A stretch of 64,000 nucleotides of DNA, from the NCBI GenBank assembly GCA_903892355.1, contig CAITIE010000064.1, positions 124,001 through 188,000 of the forward strand, written 5' to 3'. The stretch's first letter is position 1, and each line of letters begins with the position of its first letter. The notes below the pieces were generated by a model. It saw nothing but the letters and a program-made list of their open reading frames with translations, ran no database searches and was not told where the DNA came from. Below are positions 17,610 to 26,520 of the stretch, one piece after another. The position numbers were made by a program, and so were the translations under genes. The DNA comes from an uncultured Pirellula sp. GTDB lineage: Bacteria > Planctomycetota > Planctomycetia > Pirellulales > Pirellulaceae.

Positions 17610-20078
17610 TTACTTGGCGTCACGCACGTACTGGTTGAACCAGTTCAGCATTTCTGCTTGCGTGTGCAGCACCGATTGGCGGCCTCGGTACCCGTGGCTT
17701 TCGTAAGGGAGCATCACCAGTCTCGCAATCCCTCCGTTCCCCTTGACCGCTTGGAACATCCTCTGCGACTGGATAGGAAACGTCCCCGAATTGTTATCGT
17801 TTTCGCCGTGAATCAACAAAATCGGCGTCTTGATCCGATCCGCAAACATGAATGGGGAAACCGAAGCATAAACGTCTTTGGCTTCCCAAAGCGGTCGGCG
17901 TTCCGATTGAAAACCGAACGGTGTGAGCGTCCTATTGTAAGCGCCGCTCCTGGCGACACCCGCTTTGAACAAATCGCTATGCGCCAGCAAATTCGCCGTC
18001 ATGAAGGCGCCGTAACTATGCCCACCGACACCGACGCGATTGCGGTCCGCTACCCCCAACTCCACCGCATGATCGATCGCCGCCTTGGCCGCTCCGACGA
18101 TTTGCTCGAGGAAGGTGTCATTCATGGTTTCGGGATCGCCGATGACCGGCATCGTCGCGTCATCCATGATCGCATACCCTTGGGTCAACAGCGACAAATG
18201 GCTGGTTCCTCCAATCCGTGTGAACTCGTTGGGATTCGCGGAAATTTGTCCCGCCGTGCTGGCGTCGTTGAACTCGAGCGGGTACGCCCATACGATCAGC
18301 GGCAGCCGATCGCCTTCCTTGTGGTCTGCTGGCAAGTACAACGTCGCCGACAGCGGGACGCCATCCGCTCGCTGGTACTTAACAATCTGTTTCTTGATAC
18401 CTCGCAATTGCGGGGTTGGGTCTACAAAGTGGGTCAAGCGTTTCTCTTCGTTGCGCTTGAGATCTTTGAGGAAATAGTTCGGTGGTTCGGTGAGGTTCTC
18501 GCGCCGGGTGACCACCAGCAGCTCATCCCCATCGAACTCGACCAACGACGCAACGTTTTCGGAGTGGTCGGCAGAACATCGCCACAATCGTTCGGTATTC
18601 AGCGTGTTTAAATCGCGACGGTCAAGGAACGGTCGGTTTCCTTCGGGGGTCGCACCGATACCTGCCATCAAAATCCAATCGCCCGATTGTTTCGCGATCG
18701 AAAAACCTTTGCCGTCCGGTTTGACCAGCACACGTCCGGGATCGCCATACCGATCGCGAACACTGCGATCGATAAATACCTTGGGTGATTCATGGGGCGA
18801 TTCGAGATCGTGCAGGAGCGACGTCGTCCAACGGCGGTCCCGGTCGAGCTCCGTTGTCATCAACAACTTCGATTTGGCAAAGAAGGTAAGACCGCTGAAT
18901 CGATGTTTTAATCTCAACAGTGGACTAGCCGCGGATTTGTAAGGAGCATCGATGAACGACAATTGTTCCCGATGTTCAACCTTGTTCTTGGGATCTCCGC
19001 CGTCGAGCGCTTCGGTCCAAACCAATCGGGCAGGAAAGCCAGGCCACCATTGGATCGAGCGAGGTCCCGTACGCACGCCTTCGATGGGAATGTTCTCTGC
19101 CAATGGTACATCCGCAACACGGTATTGGACGGATCCATCCAAACGGATGACATCGATGGTGCGCGGAAAGTAGTCCGATGGAAATTGGTAGGAGAACGGT
19201 TTCTTGAGTCGCGTGATCAATAGATGATCACCATCGGGTGAAATCGCAGCGAAATCGATCAGTCCAGGTTCTCCAACCAATAGTTCAGGTTGTCCCGGTG
19301 CAACGATAGCGATTTGCGACGTTGCATAGTATTCGAACAATTGCTCGTCATACGCATTGCTCAGAAGGTCTTGGTACGTCCGCGCTGGGGCTTTGGTGCC
19401 AGTCGACTCCTGAATGATCGGCCCCTCGGGAACTGTAGGTGGTTTGGGTTCTGGGCCTCGGTTCTTTGGCACCACTCCGCAGACAACACTTTGTCCACTC
19501 GGCGTCCAGTCGATCCCTTGCAAGACAGTCGATAATCGATCGGTCAAACGAACAGGGTTGGTAGGTTTGGTGACATCGACATGCCAAAGCTCGGTTCCGC
19601 CATCGGTGATTTTTGTAAAGACGAAAACATTCGATCGGTGAGACCACGAGATCGAACCTATCCTTGCATCGGGATCGATGGGTATCCGCACGACGGAATC
19701 TCCCTCCCGGTTTCGAAGAAGGAGCCCGTGGTAAAATTCGGTCTGGAATCGCCCGTTGGCTGCTGGATCGATTCGGGTACCGGCGAGGGGGAGCATTCGA
19801 CGCGCCAGATCGGCAACGTCGGGCATGGCGTTTCGCTCCGCCATCACACCCCATTTGGCGTCGGAACTCCATACGATAGCTGGGTCCGGCTTAACATCGA
19901 TGATGTCAACAATTTCTTTTGGGGGTAGCAGATAGCTTGTTTGAGCCTGGGACAAATTGCCAGCAGTAAGTGTCATGAAGGTTGCGATCCCTGCAGCGAG
20001 GTCAAGCAAAAAACCCCACGCGGGGAATCCCCGCGCGGGGCTATGTTTGGGTTGATTGGATGGGCGTCGAGTACGCAT
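17610..20078 (-). CDS. Secreted S9-family peptidase (S9D, glutamyl endopeptidase-like)
   Basis: An 822-residue prolyl-oligopeptidase-fold hydrolase. The N-terminal two thirds read as a beta-propeller (repeated WSHRSN, ISPDGDHLL, WTPSGQS blades). The C-terminal alpha/beta hydrolase has the nucleophile S688 in GGHSYGAF, D761 in GENDNNSG and H795 in YESHGYRGR. The long region between propeller and hydrolase and the GHSYGAFMTANLLAHS sequence suggest subfamily S9D. With ATG at 20078 the protein gets a basic N-region followed by a hydrophobic core ending near residue 45, a plausible signal peptide; this leader DNA also forms a terminator-like hairpin. ATG at 19977 would remove the signal. It lies 15 bp after the galM stop. 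Confidence 0.88.
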   Translation of the reverse strand: MRTRRPSNQPKHSPARGFPAWGFLLDLAAGIATFMTLTAGNLSQAQTSYLLPPKEIVDIIDVKPDPAIVWSSDAKWGVMAERNAMPDVADLARRMLPLAGTRIDPAANGRFQTEFYHGLLLRNREGDSVVRIPIDPDARIGSISWSHRSNVFVFTKITDGGTELWHVDVTKPTNPVRLTDRLSTVLQGIDWTPSGQSVVCGVVPKNRGPEPKPPTVPEGPIIQESTGTKAPARTYQDLLSNAYDEQLFEYYATSQIAIVAPGQPELLVGEPGLIDFAAISPDGDHLLITRLKKPFSYQFPSDYFPRTIDVIRLDGSVQYRVADVPLAENIPIEGVRTGPRSIQWWPGFPARLVWTEALDGGDPKNKVEHREQLSFIDAPYKSAASPLLRLKHRFSGLTFFAKSKLLMTTELDRDRRWTTSLLHDLESPHESPKVFIDRSVRDRYGDPGRVLVKPDGKGFSIAKQSGDWILMAGIGATPEGNRPFLDRRDLNTLNTERLWRCSADHSENVASLVEFDGDELLVVTRRENLTEPPNYFLKDLKRNEEKRLTHFVDPTPQLRGIKKQIVKYQRADGVPLSATLYLPADHKEGDRLPLIVWAYPLEFNDASTAGQISANPNEFTRIGGTSHLSLLTQGYAIMDDATMPVIGDPETMNDTFLEQIVGAAKAAIDHAVELGVADRNRVGVGGHSYGAFMTANLLAHSDLFKAGVARSGAYNRTLTPFGFQSERRPLWEAKDVYASVSPFMFADRIKTPILLIHGENDNNSGTFPIQSQRMFQAVKGNGGIARLVMLPYESHGYRGRQSVLHTQAEMLNWFNQYVRDAK
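20008..20040 (-). terminator. Terminator-like hairpin inside the S9 peptidase leader coding region
   Basis: Read on the minus strand, 20040-20029 and 20025-20014 form a 12-bp GC-rich stem (one G-T pair) with a 3-base loop, followed at once by six Ts (20013-20008). This is a textbook intrinsic terminator, 54 bp after the galM stop, but it falls within codons about 13-24 of the long S9 peptidase frame. Either the peptidase starts downstream, or the hairpin attenuates read-through, or it is tolerated within the coding region. Confidence 0.75.
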
Positions 20079-20093
20079 GGACCCTGTGGTCCT

Positions 20094-21269
20094 TTACTTT
20101 GCAACGCCGAACGTGAACGTGGTGACTTCGCGGAACGTCTCGCCCGGCTTCAGCACGGTGGTTGGGAACGCAGGTTGGTTCGGCGCGTCGGGGTAGTGTT
20201 GTGTCTCCAAGCAAAAGGCTTCGTGAACCTTGTAGTTGGCGTTCCCTGGAGTACCGGCCAAGAAATTTCCAGTGTACAGTTGCACGCCGGGTTGGGTGGT
20301 TTGGATTTCCATCGTCCGACCACTTGCTGGGTCCACAACCTTTGCCGTTGGACGGAGTTCACCGGCTTTCCCGCGAACGACGAAGCAATGGTCGTAGCCA
20401 TTGGTGGCTTTGAGTTCTGCGATCCGTTCGCCTATTTTGTGTGCCGCAACGAAGTCGAGTGGGGTTCCAGTTACCGAAGCCAATTGCCCGGTTGGGATCA
20501 TGTTCTCGTCGACCGGAAGGTACTGATCGCAGGAGAGGGTCAACTCATGGTTGTGAATCGTACCTGAGCCAGGTCCACTCAGATTGAAGTAGGCATGGTT
20601 GGTCAAGTTCACCACGGTAGGCTTGTCGGTGGTCGCTTGCAGGTTGAGTGTCAACCGGTTTTGGTTATCCCAGATGTATTCAGCGACGGTGGTCAATGCT
20701 CCTGGGTAGCCCTCATCACCATCCGGGCTGACCAAGGTGAACTTGAGCCCGACGCTGCCGTCCGCATTCAACTCGGTGACTTGCCACATCTTTTTATCGA
20801 ATCCAACTTCGCCGCCATGAAGATGGTTAGGCCCATTGTTGATTGCCAGCGAGTAGGTCTTTCCGTCGAGCGAAAACTTTCCTTTCGCGATACGGTTGCA
20901 GAATCGACCGACGGTGGAACCAAAGTAGGGATGCCGTTGCAGGTAGCCATCGATCGAGTCGAATCCTGCCGTCACATTGACTCGCTTTCCAGATTTGTCG
21001 GGAACGTTGATCGACACCACGATCGCCCCGTAGTCGATCATTTGGACGGTGTTGCCTGAAGCGTTGGTCAGCGTGTAGAGCGTGACTTCTTTTCCGTCTG
21101 CCGTTTTACCGAAGGGTTTCTTTTCAATCGTCATCGTGTTATTACTCGAGAACTCCGCAGCCGACAGTGTTCTCGTCGAATGCAGACCTTGGAAGAACAA
21201 ACAAGAAACAATGGCGGTTGTTGCAACCGCCATGTTTGCCAGACGGGAAAAGGTAAGCATCATTTGCAT
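20094..21269 (-). CDS. galM: Aldose 1-epimerase, secreted
   Basis: A 391-residue mutarotase-family protein that interconverts alpha and beta anomers of galactose or glucose. The family landmarks are NRIAKGKF, GPNHLHGG, the catalytic-His segment TNHAYFNLSG, NGYDHCF, and the catalytic Glu in FCLETQHYPDAPN. The start is placed at ATG 21269 (MQMMLTFSRLANMAV), which gives a signal peptide ending near SAAE; the frame extends to 21482 without family sequence. Secretion fits a periplasmic carbohydrate role. It is likely co-transcribed with the upstream secreted protein and with the S9 peptidase, subject to the hairpin between them. Confidence 0.93.
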   Translation of the reverse strand: MQMMLTFSRLANMAVATTAIVSCLFFQGLHSTRTLSAAEFSSNNTMTIEKKPFGKTADGKEVTLYTLTNASGNTVQMIDYGAIVVSINVPDKSGKRVNVTAGFDSIDGYLQRHPYFGSTVGRFCNRIAKGKFSLDGKTYSLAINNGPNHLHGGEVGFDKKMWQVTELNADGSVGLKFTLVSPDGDEGYPGALTTVAEYIWDNQNRLTLNLQATTDKPTVVNLTNHAYFNLSGPGSGTIHNHELTLSCDQYLPVDENMIPTGQLASVTGTPLDFVAAHKIGERIAELKATNGYDHCFVVRGKAGELRPTAKVVDPASGRTMEIQTTQPGVQLYTGNFLAGTPGNANYKVHEAFCLETQHYPDAPNQPAFPTTVLKPGETFREVTTFTFGVAK

Positions 21270-21369
21270 GGTTGTCGATACGGAATACGAAGGGGGAACA
21301 GAAGGAGGGAGGCGAGGCGAATCGAAGTTGCGGGGAGCCGAAATTCGGCTGGGCGGAACCCTTCCTATT

Positions 21370-21939
21370 CTACTTCGACTCGGCCGGTTTGGCATCTGCA
21401 GGTTCCACGCGGCCGAACAAATGCCCCCCGACATTGTCGTGTTTCCAGGTCCCGGCGTATTTTTTGTCGTGGAAAACGACACGAGCCGAGAAAGTGCCGA
21501 GGCCTGGGATGGCGATGTTGTCGAGGACGATCATTGGGGTTCGGCCAACCCACTCGATATTGACAAACACTGGCACGGTGAGGTCTTTATCGCCGTACTT
21601 GATACGGGTGGTGATTTCCCACAGGTTATCCTCCCCCTCGACCTTCTTCGCACTCTTGATCTCGTAACGCTCCTCTTCGAGTTTGTTGAGGGGCCGGCCA
21701 TCGATGGTGAATACACCGGTCAGCGTGGAATTGCTAAGGTACTTTTCGAACTCAGCGACGGGCGGTTGCGTTCCTGACTTCTTAGCCGCAGGTGAATCTT
21801 GAGCGGCTGCGGGTACCGCTGGCTGGACGAGAAGCAATCCGCAAACGGCTGCGAAGATGCATGGTAAAACAATGCATGGTAGTCCAAACACAGCGCGCCG
21901 TGCGGACAGGTTCTTGATAACGCCACTCGAGATCGACAT
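21370..21939 (-). CDS. Secreted hypothetical protein
   Basis: A 189-residue protein with an N-terminal signal (basic start, hydrophobic core FGLPCIVLPCIFAAVCGLLL, AAAQ cleavage site near residue 47). The mature part looks beta-rich, with paired segments such as LTGVFTIDGRPLNKLEEERY and TVPVFVNIEWVGRTPMIVLD. I do not recognise a named domain; similar short exported proteins occur in planctomycetes. It lies 100 bp upstream of galM and 45 bp downstream of the sugar isomerase-like gene on the same strand, so the three may form an operon. Confidence 0.78.
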   Translation of the reverse strand: MSISSGVIKNLSARRAVFGLPCIVLPCIFAAVCGLLLVQPAVPAAAQDSPAAKKSGTQPPVAEFEKYLSNSTLTGVFTIDGRPLNKLEEERYEIKSAKKVEGEDNLWEITTRIKYGDKDLTVPVFVNIEWVGRTPMIVLDNIAIPGLGTFSARVVFHDKKYAGTWKHDNVGGHLFGRVEPADAKPAESK

Positions 21940-21984
21940 GAGACGTATACTCCTAAAAGTGGTTGATCCAAAAGGTTGGAAGGG

Positions 21985-22800
21985 TTACATGTTTTTCAGA
22001 AAAGAGACTGCCGTACGGAACTCTTGGATGGGGTCGGATGCGAGGTCGCGTTCGACGACAAAATAGCCTCGGTAGGCATGTTCTTCGAGGGCGGCGATGA
22101 TGGACGGGAACTCTGCAAGACCGTATCCCAATGGAACTTGGGTGCCGCGGCCGCGAGCGCGATCCGGCACTCCGTCTTTAGCATGCACCAGCATGATATG
22201 CTTCGCGATGCTATTGAGGCCATCGAGATTGAAACCGTTGACCAGCAAATTGCCTGGATTCAACGTTACCCCAACGCTCCCTTCCGGGAGCGACTCGATA
22301 AGTCCGTTCAGTTTCTCAAGCGGTTCGGCTCCAGTCTCGATACCCAGAAACGCGCCGATGCGTTGAGAGTACTTGCCAAGGTCGGCGAGGACGCTTTGAA
22401 GGGTCTGCCGGGAGGGTGAATCCAGCGAATCGTCGATCGAACCGCAGCTGTTCACCACGACGTTCGCGCCCAGGTCATAGGCCATCTTCATGGCTTGCTT
22501 GGTACCCTCGATCCTGCGATCCAATTCTTCGGTGCATTCGTAGCCGCGACGGGTGGGGTATTTAACCGATGCAACACGCAAATTCAGATCTTCCAGCATT
22601 TTGCGAACTTGTCGCAAACCGGTGCCGACAAGTTCCGAAGGCTTCAGCTCAGAACGGGCGTCGATTTCGACCGAATCGACCCCCAGACGGGCTGCTACAT
22701 GCAAAGCTTGCTTAAACGGTAGTCTCAAACCTGATAGTTGAATGCCGATTCGAATGCCTGGCAAAGTACTCTCCAAATTCCATCGACGCAGAACTCTCAA
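21985..22800 (-). CDS. Sugar phosphate isomerase/epimerase-like TIM barrel
   Basis: A 271-residue protein of the AP-endonuclease-2/xylose-isomerase-like TIM barrel superfamily. The barrel strands are visible at IRIGIQLSGLR, GVDSVEIDAR, GANVVVNSCG, IGAFLGIETG, VGVTLNPGNLL, IMLVHAKDGV and GYFVVERD. The acidic and His residues at strand ends (E in LGIETG, H in LVHAKD, E in VVERD) suit a divalent-metal site. The substrate is unknown. The start at ATG 22800 overlaps the divergent gene from 22742 by 59 bp; a TTG start near 22758, just before the first barrel strand, would reduce this. Confidence 0.82.
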   Translation of the reverse strand: MRVLRRWNLESTLPGIRIGIQLSGLRLPFKQALHVAARLGVDSVEIDARSELKPSELVGTGLRQVRKMLEDLNLRVASVKYPTRRGYECTEELDRRIEGTKQAMKMAYDLGANVVVNSCGSIDDSLDSPSRQTLQSVLADLGKYSQRIGAFLGIETGAEPLEKLNGLIESLPEGSVGVTLNPGNLLVNGFNLDGLNSIAKHIMLVHAKDGVPDRARGRGTQVPLGYGLAEFPSIIAALEEHAYRGYFVVERDLASDPIQEFRTAVSFLKNM

Positions 22801-25714
22801 TCAAGCTCTCAGCCTGATGGTCTGCATTGTATCCGTCTGGCATTCCCCGTCCACGCATTCCGAGGAGCCCAACGGATTCGAGACCATTTCTAAGTGGGAT
22901 TTTGGTACCAAGGAGGATTCCCAACAGGATGGCTGGCCCGACGGTTGGGTCCGTCGAAAAGATGTGAAACACCCAGGTTTTATCCCAATTCAGATCCGCA
23001 AAAAGTCCACCAGCGACGTTGAGGTGGCCGAGGTTGAGCGACTTCGAAGATCTTTGGGACAAGTGGTGCTAGCGTGGGAAACCAACAAACGGCCTTGGGA
23101 GGTCATCCCGGAATCGATCCCCAGCGGGGTCAACCGATTCATCGAGCGAACGTTCCTCGACCCGTTTCTGTCGATCGAGATGGACGGCGGTTCGGCAGAG
23201 ATATACTCCCCTAAGGTTCCCGTTGGCTTGCATTCCTTGTATGGGTTGCAAGTCGATATCCGATCGGACGGCGAGTACTTCGATGCGTATGGGCAACTCC
23301 GATTTCTCGATTCGAGGGGACAACTCCTTTTTGCCACCAAGACCAACGCGATTTCAGGAGTCAAGGAGTGGACGCGGGTACGCACAACAGGGGCGTATCA
23401 AGAGGATCCGCGGATCGCGTTTGTGCAAGTCGCATTGACCGTCGTACCGAACTCTTCCAATGCGTTTCGCGGTTCTTTTGGGTTCGACCGCGTTCGTGTC
23501 GTTCAGATGCCAAAGATTGATTTGCAACTCAATCGCGCAAATCGAATGTACAGCACCCGTGAGACGGTGGATCTCAAGTGCCTAGCCTCGGGATTGAAGA
23601 GTGGTCCGATGCGAGTGGAGATGAAGCTGATCGATCACAATGGGAGTGTTGTCGATCGTACCACGCGTGAACTTCAACGCGTGGATAGTTCTAAACCGTT
23701 AATGGTGCAAACGCCAACAGCCTCGCCGAGGTCTCAAGGCTCTAGCGCTAGCGTAGCAGTGCATTGGAAGGGGGAGTGCGAGTGGTCAATCGATACCCTT
23801 CAACCCGGGTATTACCAACTGGTGACACAGCTCAAGCAGCTCTCAACAGTATTCTTTGAGCGAAGCGAATCGTTTGTGGTTCTTCCTCGGCTCTCGTCTC
23901 TGGAGCCCGATTTGCGTTTTGGTTGGACACTCAACGAAACAGCTTACCGTTGGAAGACCGAGGATTTCATGGAGTTGTTGAAAGAAGGACGCACGGGGCG
24001 GATCAAGTTACCGATCTGGTTTGACAATAAATCGCTCCAGACGCAGAAACTGTTTTGTGAAACCATCGACAAATTGCAAAATTCGGATGTTTCCTGTGTC
24101 GGTATTATTCACTCCCCATTAGGTTCACAATCCATCGAAAAAGATCCCTTGCAGCCGTATTTGCAAACGGCAGCCTTGGAGGATCCCACCATCTGGCAAC
24201 CATTGCTCGAGCCAGTGTTCCGAGCCATGTGCCTTCGCGTTCTCGACTTTCAAATCGGGTACGATGATGACGTTCAGTTCGCCAATAACCCGCGATACGC
24301 CAATTCAATCGAGGGCCTGCGGACCCTAGTTCGAAGGTACGCGCCTGAAGCCTCGATCGTCGCTCCAAGAACCCCGTGGCTTGCACCGCCCCCTAATCGA
24401 AATATTGATCGCTGGCAAATCTCTGATGAACTGGGTATCTCGGAGAGCGAATGGGATCTCAGCGTTTCGGAACCCGGAACAACACTCCCGCCCTGGACCA
24501 GTATCACGCCGGTATCGTCGGAGAAGTACACTCTGAGTGTGCGCACTCAGGATTTGGCCTCGCGCATGATCGCTTCTATCCGAAAGCCCGATGGTCGTTC
24601 GGTTGCATGGATCTCCGATCCACTCTCCGATGCGACTGGGTTCTTGTCCCCCGACGGCACGCCCCGCGAAATGTTCCTGCCCTACCGAACGATGATCGAT
24701 GCGCTGTTGCGCAAGTCCTACGTTGGGAAGCTGGATTTGAAGAGTGGTTCGGAGAATGCGTTGCTCTCGGACGAGCAAAACAGCTGCCTCGTGGTTTGGT
24801 CCTCAAAGCCAACCCAAGAGCAACTCTTCCTCGGAACCAATGCAACGGCTTGCGATATTTGGGGGAGGCCTGTACCCATACAAACCATCCAAACGCCATT
24901 TGGCCCTGAACATCGATTTCCGATCGATCAATGGCCGGTAATCATCAAAGGCGTCGACACTCAAGTCGCACTATGGCGGATGGGACTCGCTCTCGATGCG
25001 AAACGAATCGATTCTCTGGTTGGCCTTAGCCAGGAAGTCCAAGTCATCTTCAAGAACCCATTTTCTTACCCCGCATCCGGGCGAATTGAGCTTGTTGCAC
25101 CCGATGTTTTGGCAAACGAAGTGGAATCCGCAACCTTTGAGGTCGGGCCGAAATCTACCGGCACGATACCTGTCAAAGTTTTATTGCGGTCTGACATCAG
25201 CGCTCTCGATACCCCGGTCCATATCATCGCCTCCATGAATGGTGTGCCTTCTGTTCAATTCGCAGTCGAAAAGACGCTGCGAATCGGTAATGATGAAGTC
25301 GACATAGAAACGCGTTACCGCATCAGCGATGCGGATGAACTCTGGCTCGATATCGATGTCATCAACTACATCGAAACACCTGTTAGTTTCGACTGCATGC
25401 TTTTGATCCCGGATCGGCGAAGGGAGCGAGTGCTCATTCCTCGCGTCGTGGACCGAACGACCAAAACGCTCGTGTTACCTAAGGCGTCTGAATTGCTCAA
25501 CCAAACTTTATGGTTGCGATGCGAACAAATTGGTACACGTCGCGTGTTAAACTATCGGATCAAAATCGAACCGGAAGTCGAAAACGCCGATGCAGAGGAT
25601 CCCCAAGTCGGAGACGACGCCGGCTCTTCGCCAGCGATTTCCGGTACTTCCGCTACCCCTTCCGTCGCGTCTCCCAACAGCAACCTTAACCGTCTTGAAT
25701 CCAATCGCCGATAA
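22742..25714 (+). CDS. Large secreted protein of unknown function
   Basis: A 990-residue protein. An RRR-containing N-terminus is followed by a hydrophobic core (LNQALSLMVCIVSVW), giving a probable signal peptide. The N-terminal part is beta-rich (about residues 40-290, carbohydrate-binding-like by eye). The middle (about 380-560) contains segments such as LRVLDFQIGYDDDVQF that hint at a glycosidase-like barrel without recognisable catalytic residues. The C-terminal part again looks like beta-sandwich modules, and the end is a Ser/Asn-rich tail. I do not recognise the family. Its stop overlaps the next ATG (TAATG), so it is translationally coupled to the NIF3-like gene, which is odd for an exported protein. 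Confidence 0.82.
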   Translation: MPIRMPGKVLSKFHRRRTLNQALSLMVCIVSVWHSPSTHSEEPNGFETISKWDFGTKEDSQQDGWPDGWVRRKDVKHPGFIPIQIRKKSTSDVEVAEVERLRRSLGQVVLAWETNKRPWEVIPESIPSGVNRFIERTFLDPFLSIEMDGGSAEIYSPKVPVGLHSLYGLQVDIRSDGEYFDAYGQLRFLDSRGQLLFATKTNAISGVKEWTRVRTTGAYQEDPRIAFVQVALTVVPNSSNAFRGSFGFDRVRVVQMPKIDLQLNRANRMYSTRETVDLKCLASGLKSGPMRVEMKLIDHNGSVVDRTTRELQRVDSSKPLMVQTPTASPRSQGSSASVAVHWKGECEWSIDTLQPGYYQLVTQLKQLSTVFFERSESFVVLPRLSSLEPDLRFGWTLNETAYRWKTEDFMELLKEGRTGRIKLPIWFDNKSLQTQKLFCETIDKLQNSDVSCVGIIHSPLGSQSIEKDPLQPYLQTAALEDPTIWQPLLEPVFRAMCLRVLDFQIGYDDDVQFANNPRYANSIEGLRTLVRRYAPEASIVAPRTPWLAPPPNRNIDRWQISDELGISESEWDLSVSEPGTTLPPWTSITPVSSEKYTLSVRTQDLASRMIASIRKPDGRSVAWISDPLSDATGFLSPDGTPREMFLPYRTMIDALLRKSYVGKLDLKSGSENALLSDEQNSCLVVWSSKPTQEQLFLGTNATACDIWGRPVPIQTIQTPFGPEHRFPIDQWPVIIKGVDTQVALWRMGLALDAKRIDSLVGLSQEVQVIFKNPFSYPASGRIELVAPDVLANEVESATFEVGPKSTGTIPVKVLLRSDISALDTPVHIIASMNGVPSVQFAVEKTLRIGNDEVDIETRYRISDADELWLDIDVINYIETPVSFDCMLLIPDRRRERVLIPRVVDRTTKTLVLPKASELLNQTLWLRCEQIGTRRVLNYRIKIEPEVENADAEDPQVGDDAGSSPAISGTSATPSVASPNSNLNRLESNRR

Positions 25715-26502
25715 TGCTGCTCCGAGAACTGTGCCAAACACTGAATGAAATCGCCCCCGTCCGTTTGGCGGAGTCGTGGGACAACGTTGGGTTGCTCGTC
25801 GGCGATGAATCTGCATCCGTAGAGCGGGTGATGACGTGTTTGACCATCACTGATGCTAGCCTCGACGAAGCCATCGCAGAGCGTGCTGATCTGATCATTT
25901 CTCACCATCCGATTCCTTTCAAGCCGCTCCCGAGGATAACCTCGCACTCGACGACTGGGCGATTGTTACTCAAGGCCATCCGATCGAATCTCGCGATTTA
26001 CTCTCCCCATACCGCTTGGGATAACGCATTTCACGGAATCAACCGGCAGTTAGCTACGATGCTGTCAGTCCAGTCGCCAACACCACTTACGCCCGCTGCG
26101 GATCCTGAATTGGCGAAACAAGGGCTCGGCACCGGAGTATACGGCAAGCTTAGCAGGCGATTCACCCTCGAGGAACTGATTCAAAAACTGGAGCTCTCGC
26201 TTCCAGCCATTCGCCCTCGCGCGACGCATCCACTCCAGCAATCCATTTCGAGCATCGGCATTGTCTGCGGTAGTGGAGGAAGCATGGTGGGGCTGGCTGC
26301 CCAGCGTGGATGCGACGCCTTCCTTACCGGCGAGGCGACTTACCATCAATGCCTCGAGGCCGAAGCGCTGGGGGTCGCGATGGTGATGATCGGCCACTTT
26401 GCTAGTGAGTTCTTCGCCATGCGACAGCTTGCAGACATGCTCTCTCGTCGGGTCCCGGAAATCCATTTTTGGGCGTCGATGAAAGACAACTCCCAATTTT
26501 GA
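25714..26502 (+). CDS. NIF3/YqfO-family dinuclear metal-centre protein
   Basis: A 262-residue NIF3-family protein. The metal-site motifs are intact: ESWDNVGLLVGD near the N-terminus, ADLIISHHPIPFKPL with the paired histidines, SPHTAWDN, and the late GHFASE. Family members form hexameric rings with two metals per subunit; some are linked to GTP cyclohydrolase I-like activity, but the physiological role is unsettled. The start ATG shares one base with the stop of the preceding gene. It is convergent with the OYE gene, 18 bp away. Confidence 0.93.
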   Translation: MLLRELCQTLNEIAPVRLAESWDNVGLLVGDESASVERVMTCLTITDASLDEAIAERADLIISHHPIPFKPLPRITSHSTTGRLLLKAIRSNLAIYSPHTAWDNAFHGINRQLATMLSVQSPTPLTPAADPELAKQGLGTGVYGKLSRRFTLEELIQKLELSLPAIRPRATHPLQQSISSIGIVCGSGGSMVGLAAQRGCDAFLTGEATYHQCLEAEALGVAMVMIGHFASEFFAMRQLADMLSRRVPEIHFWASMKDNSQF

Positions 26503-26520
26503 TACGAAGATGCTGGCCGC

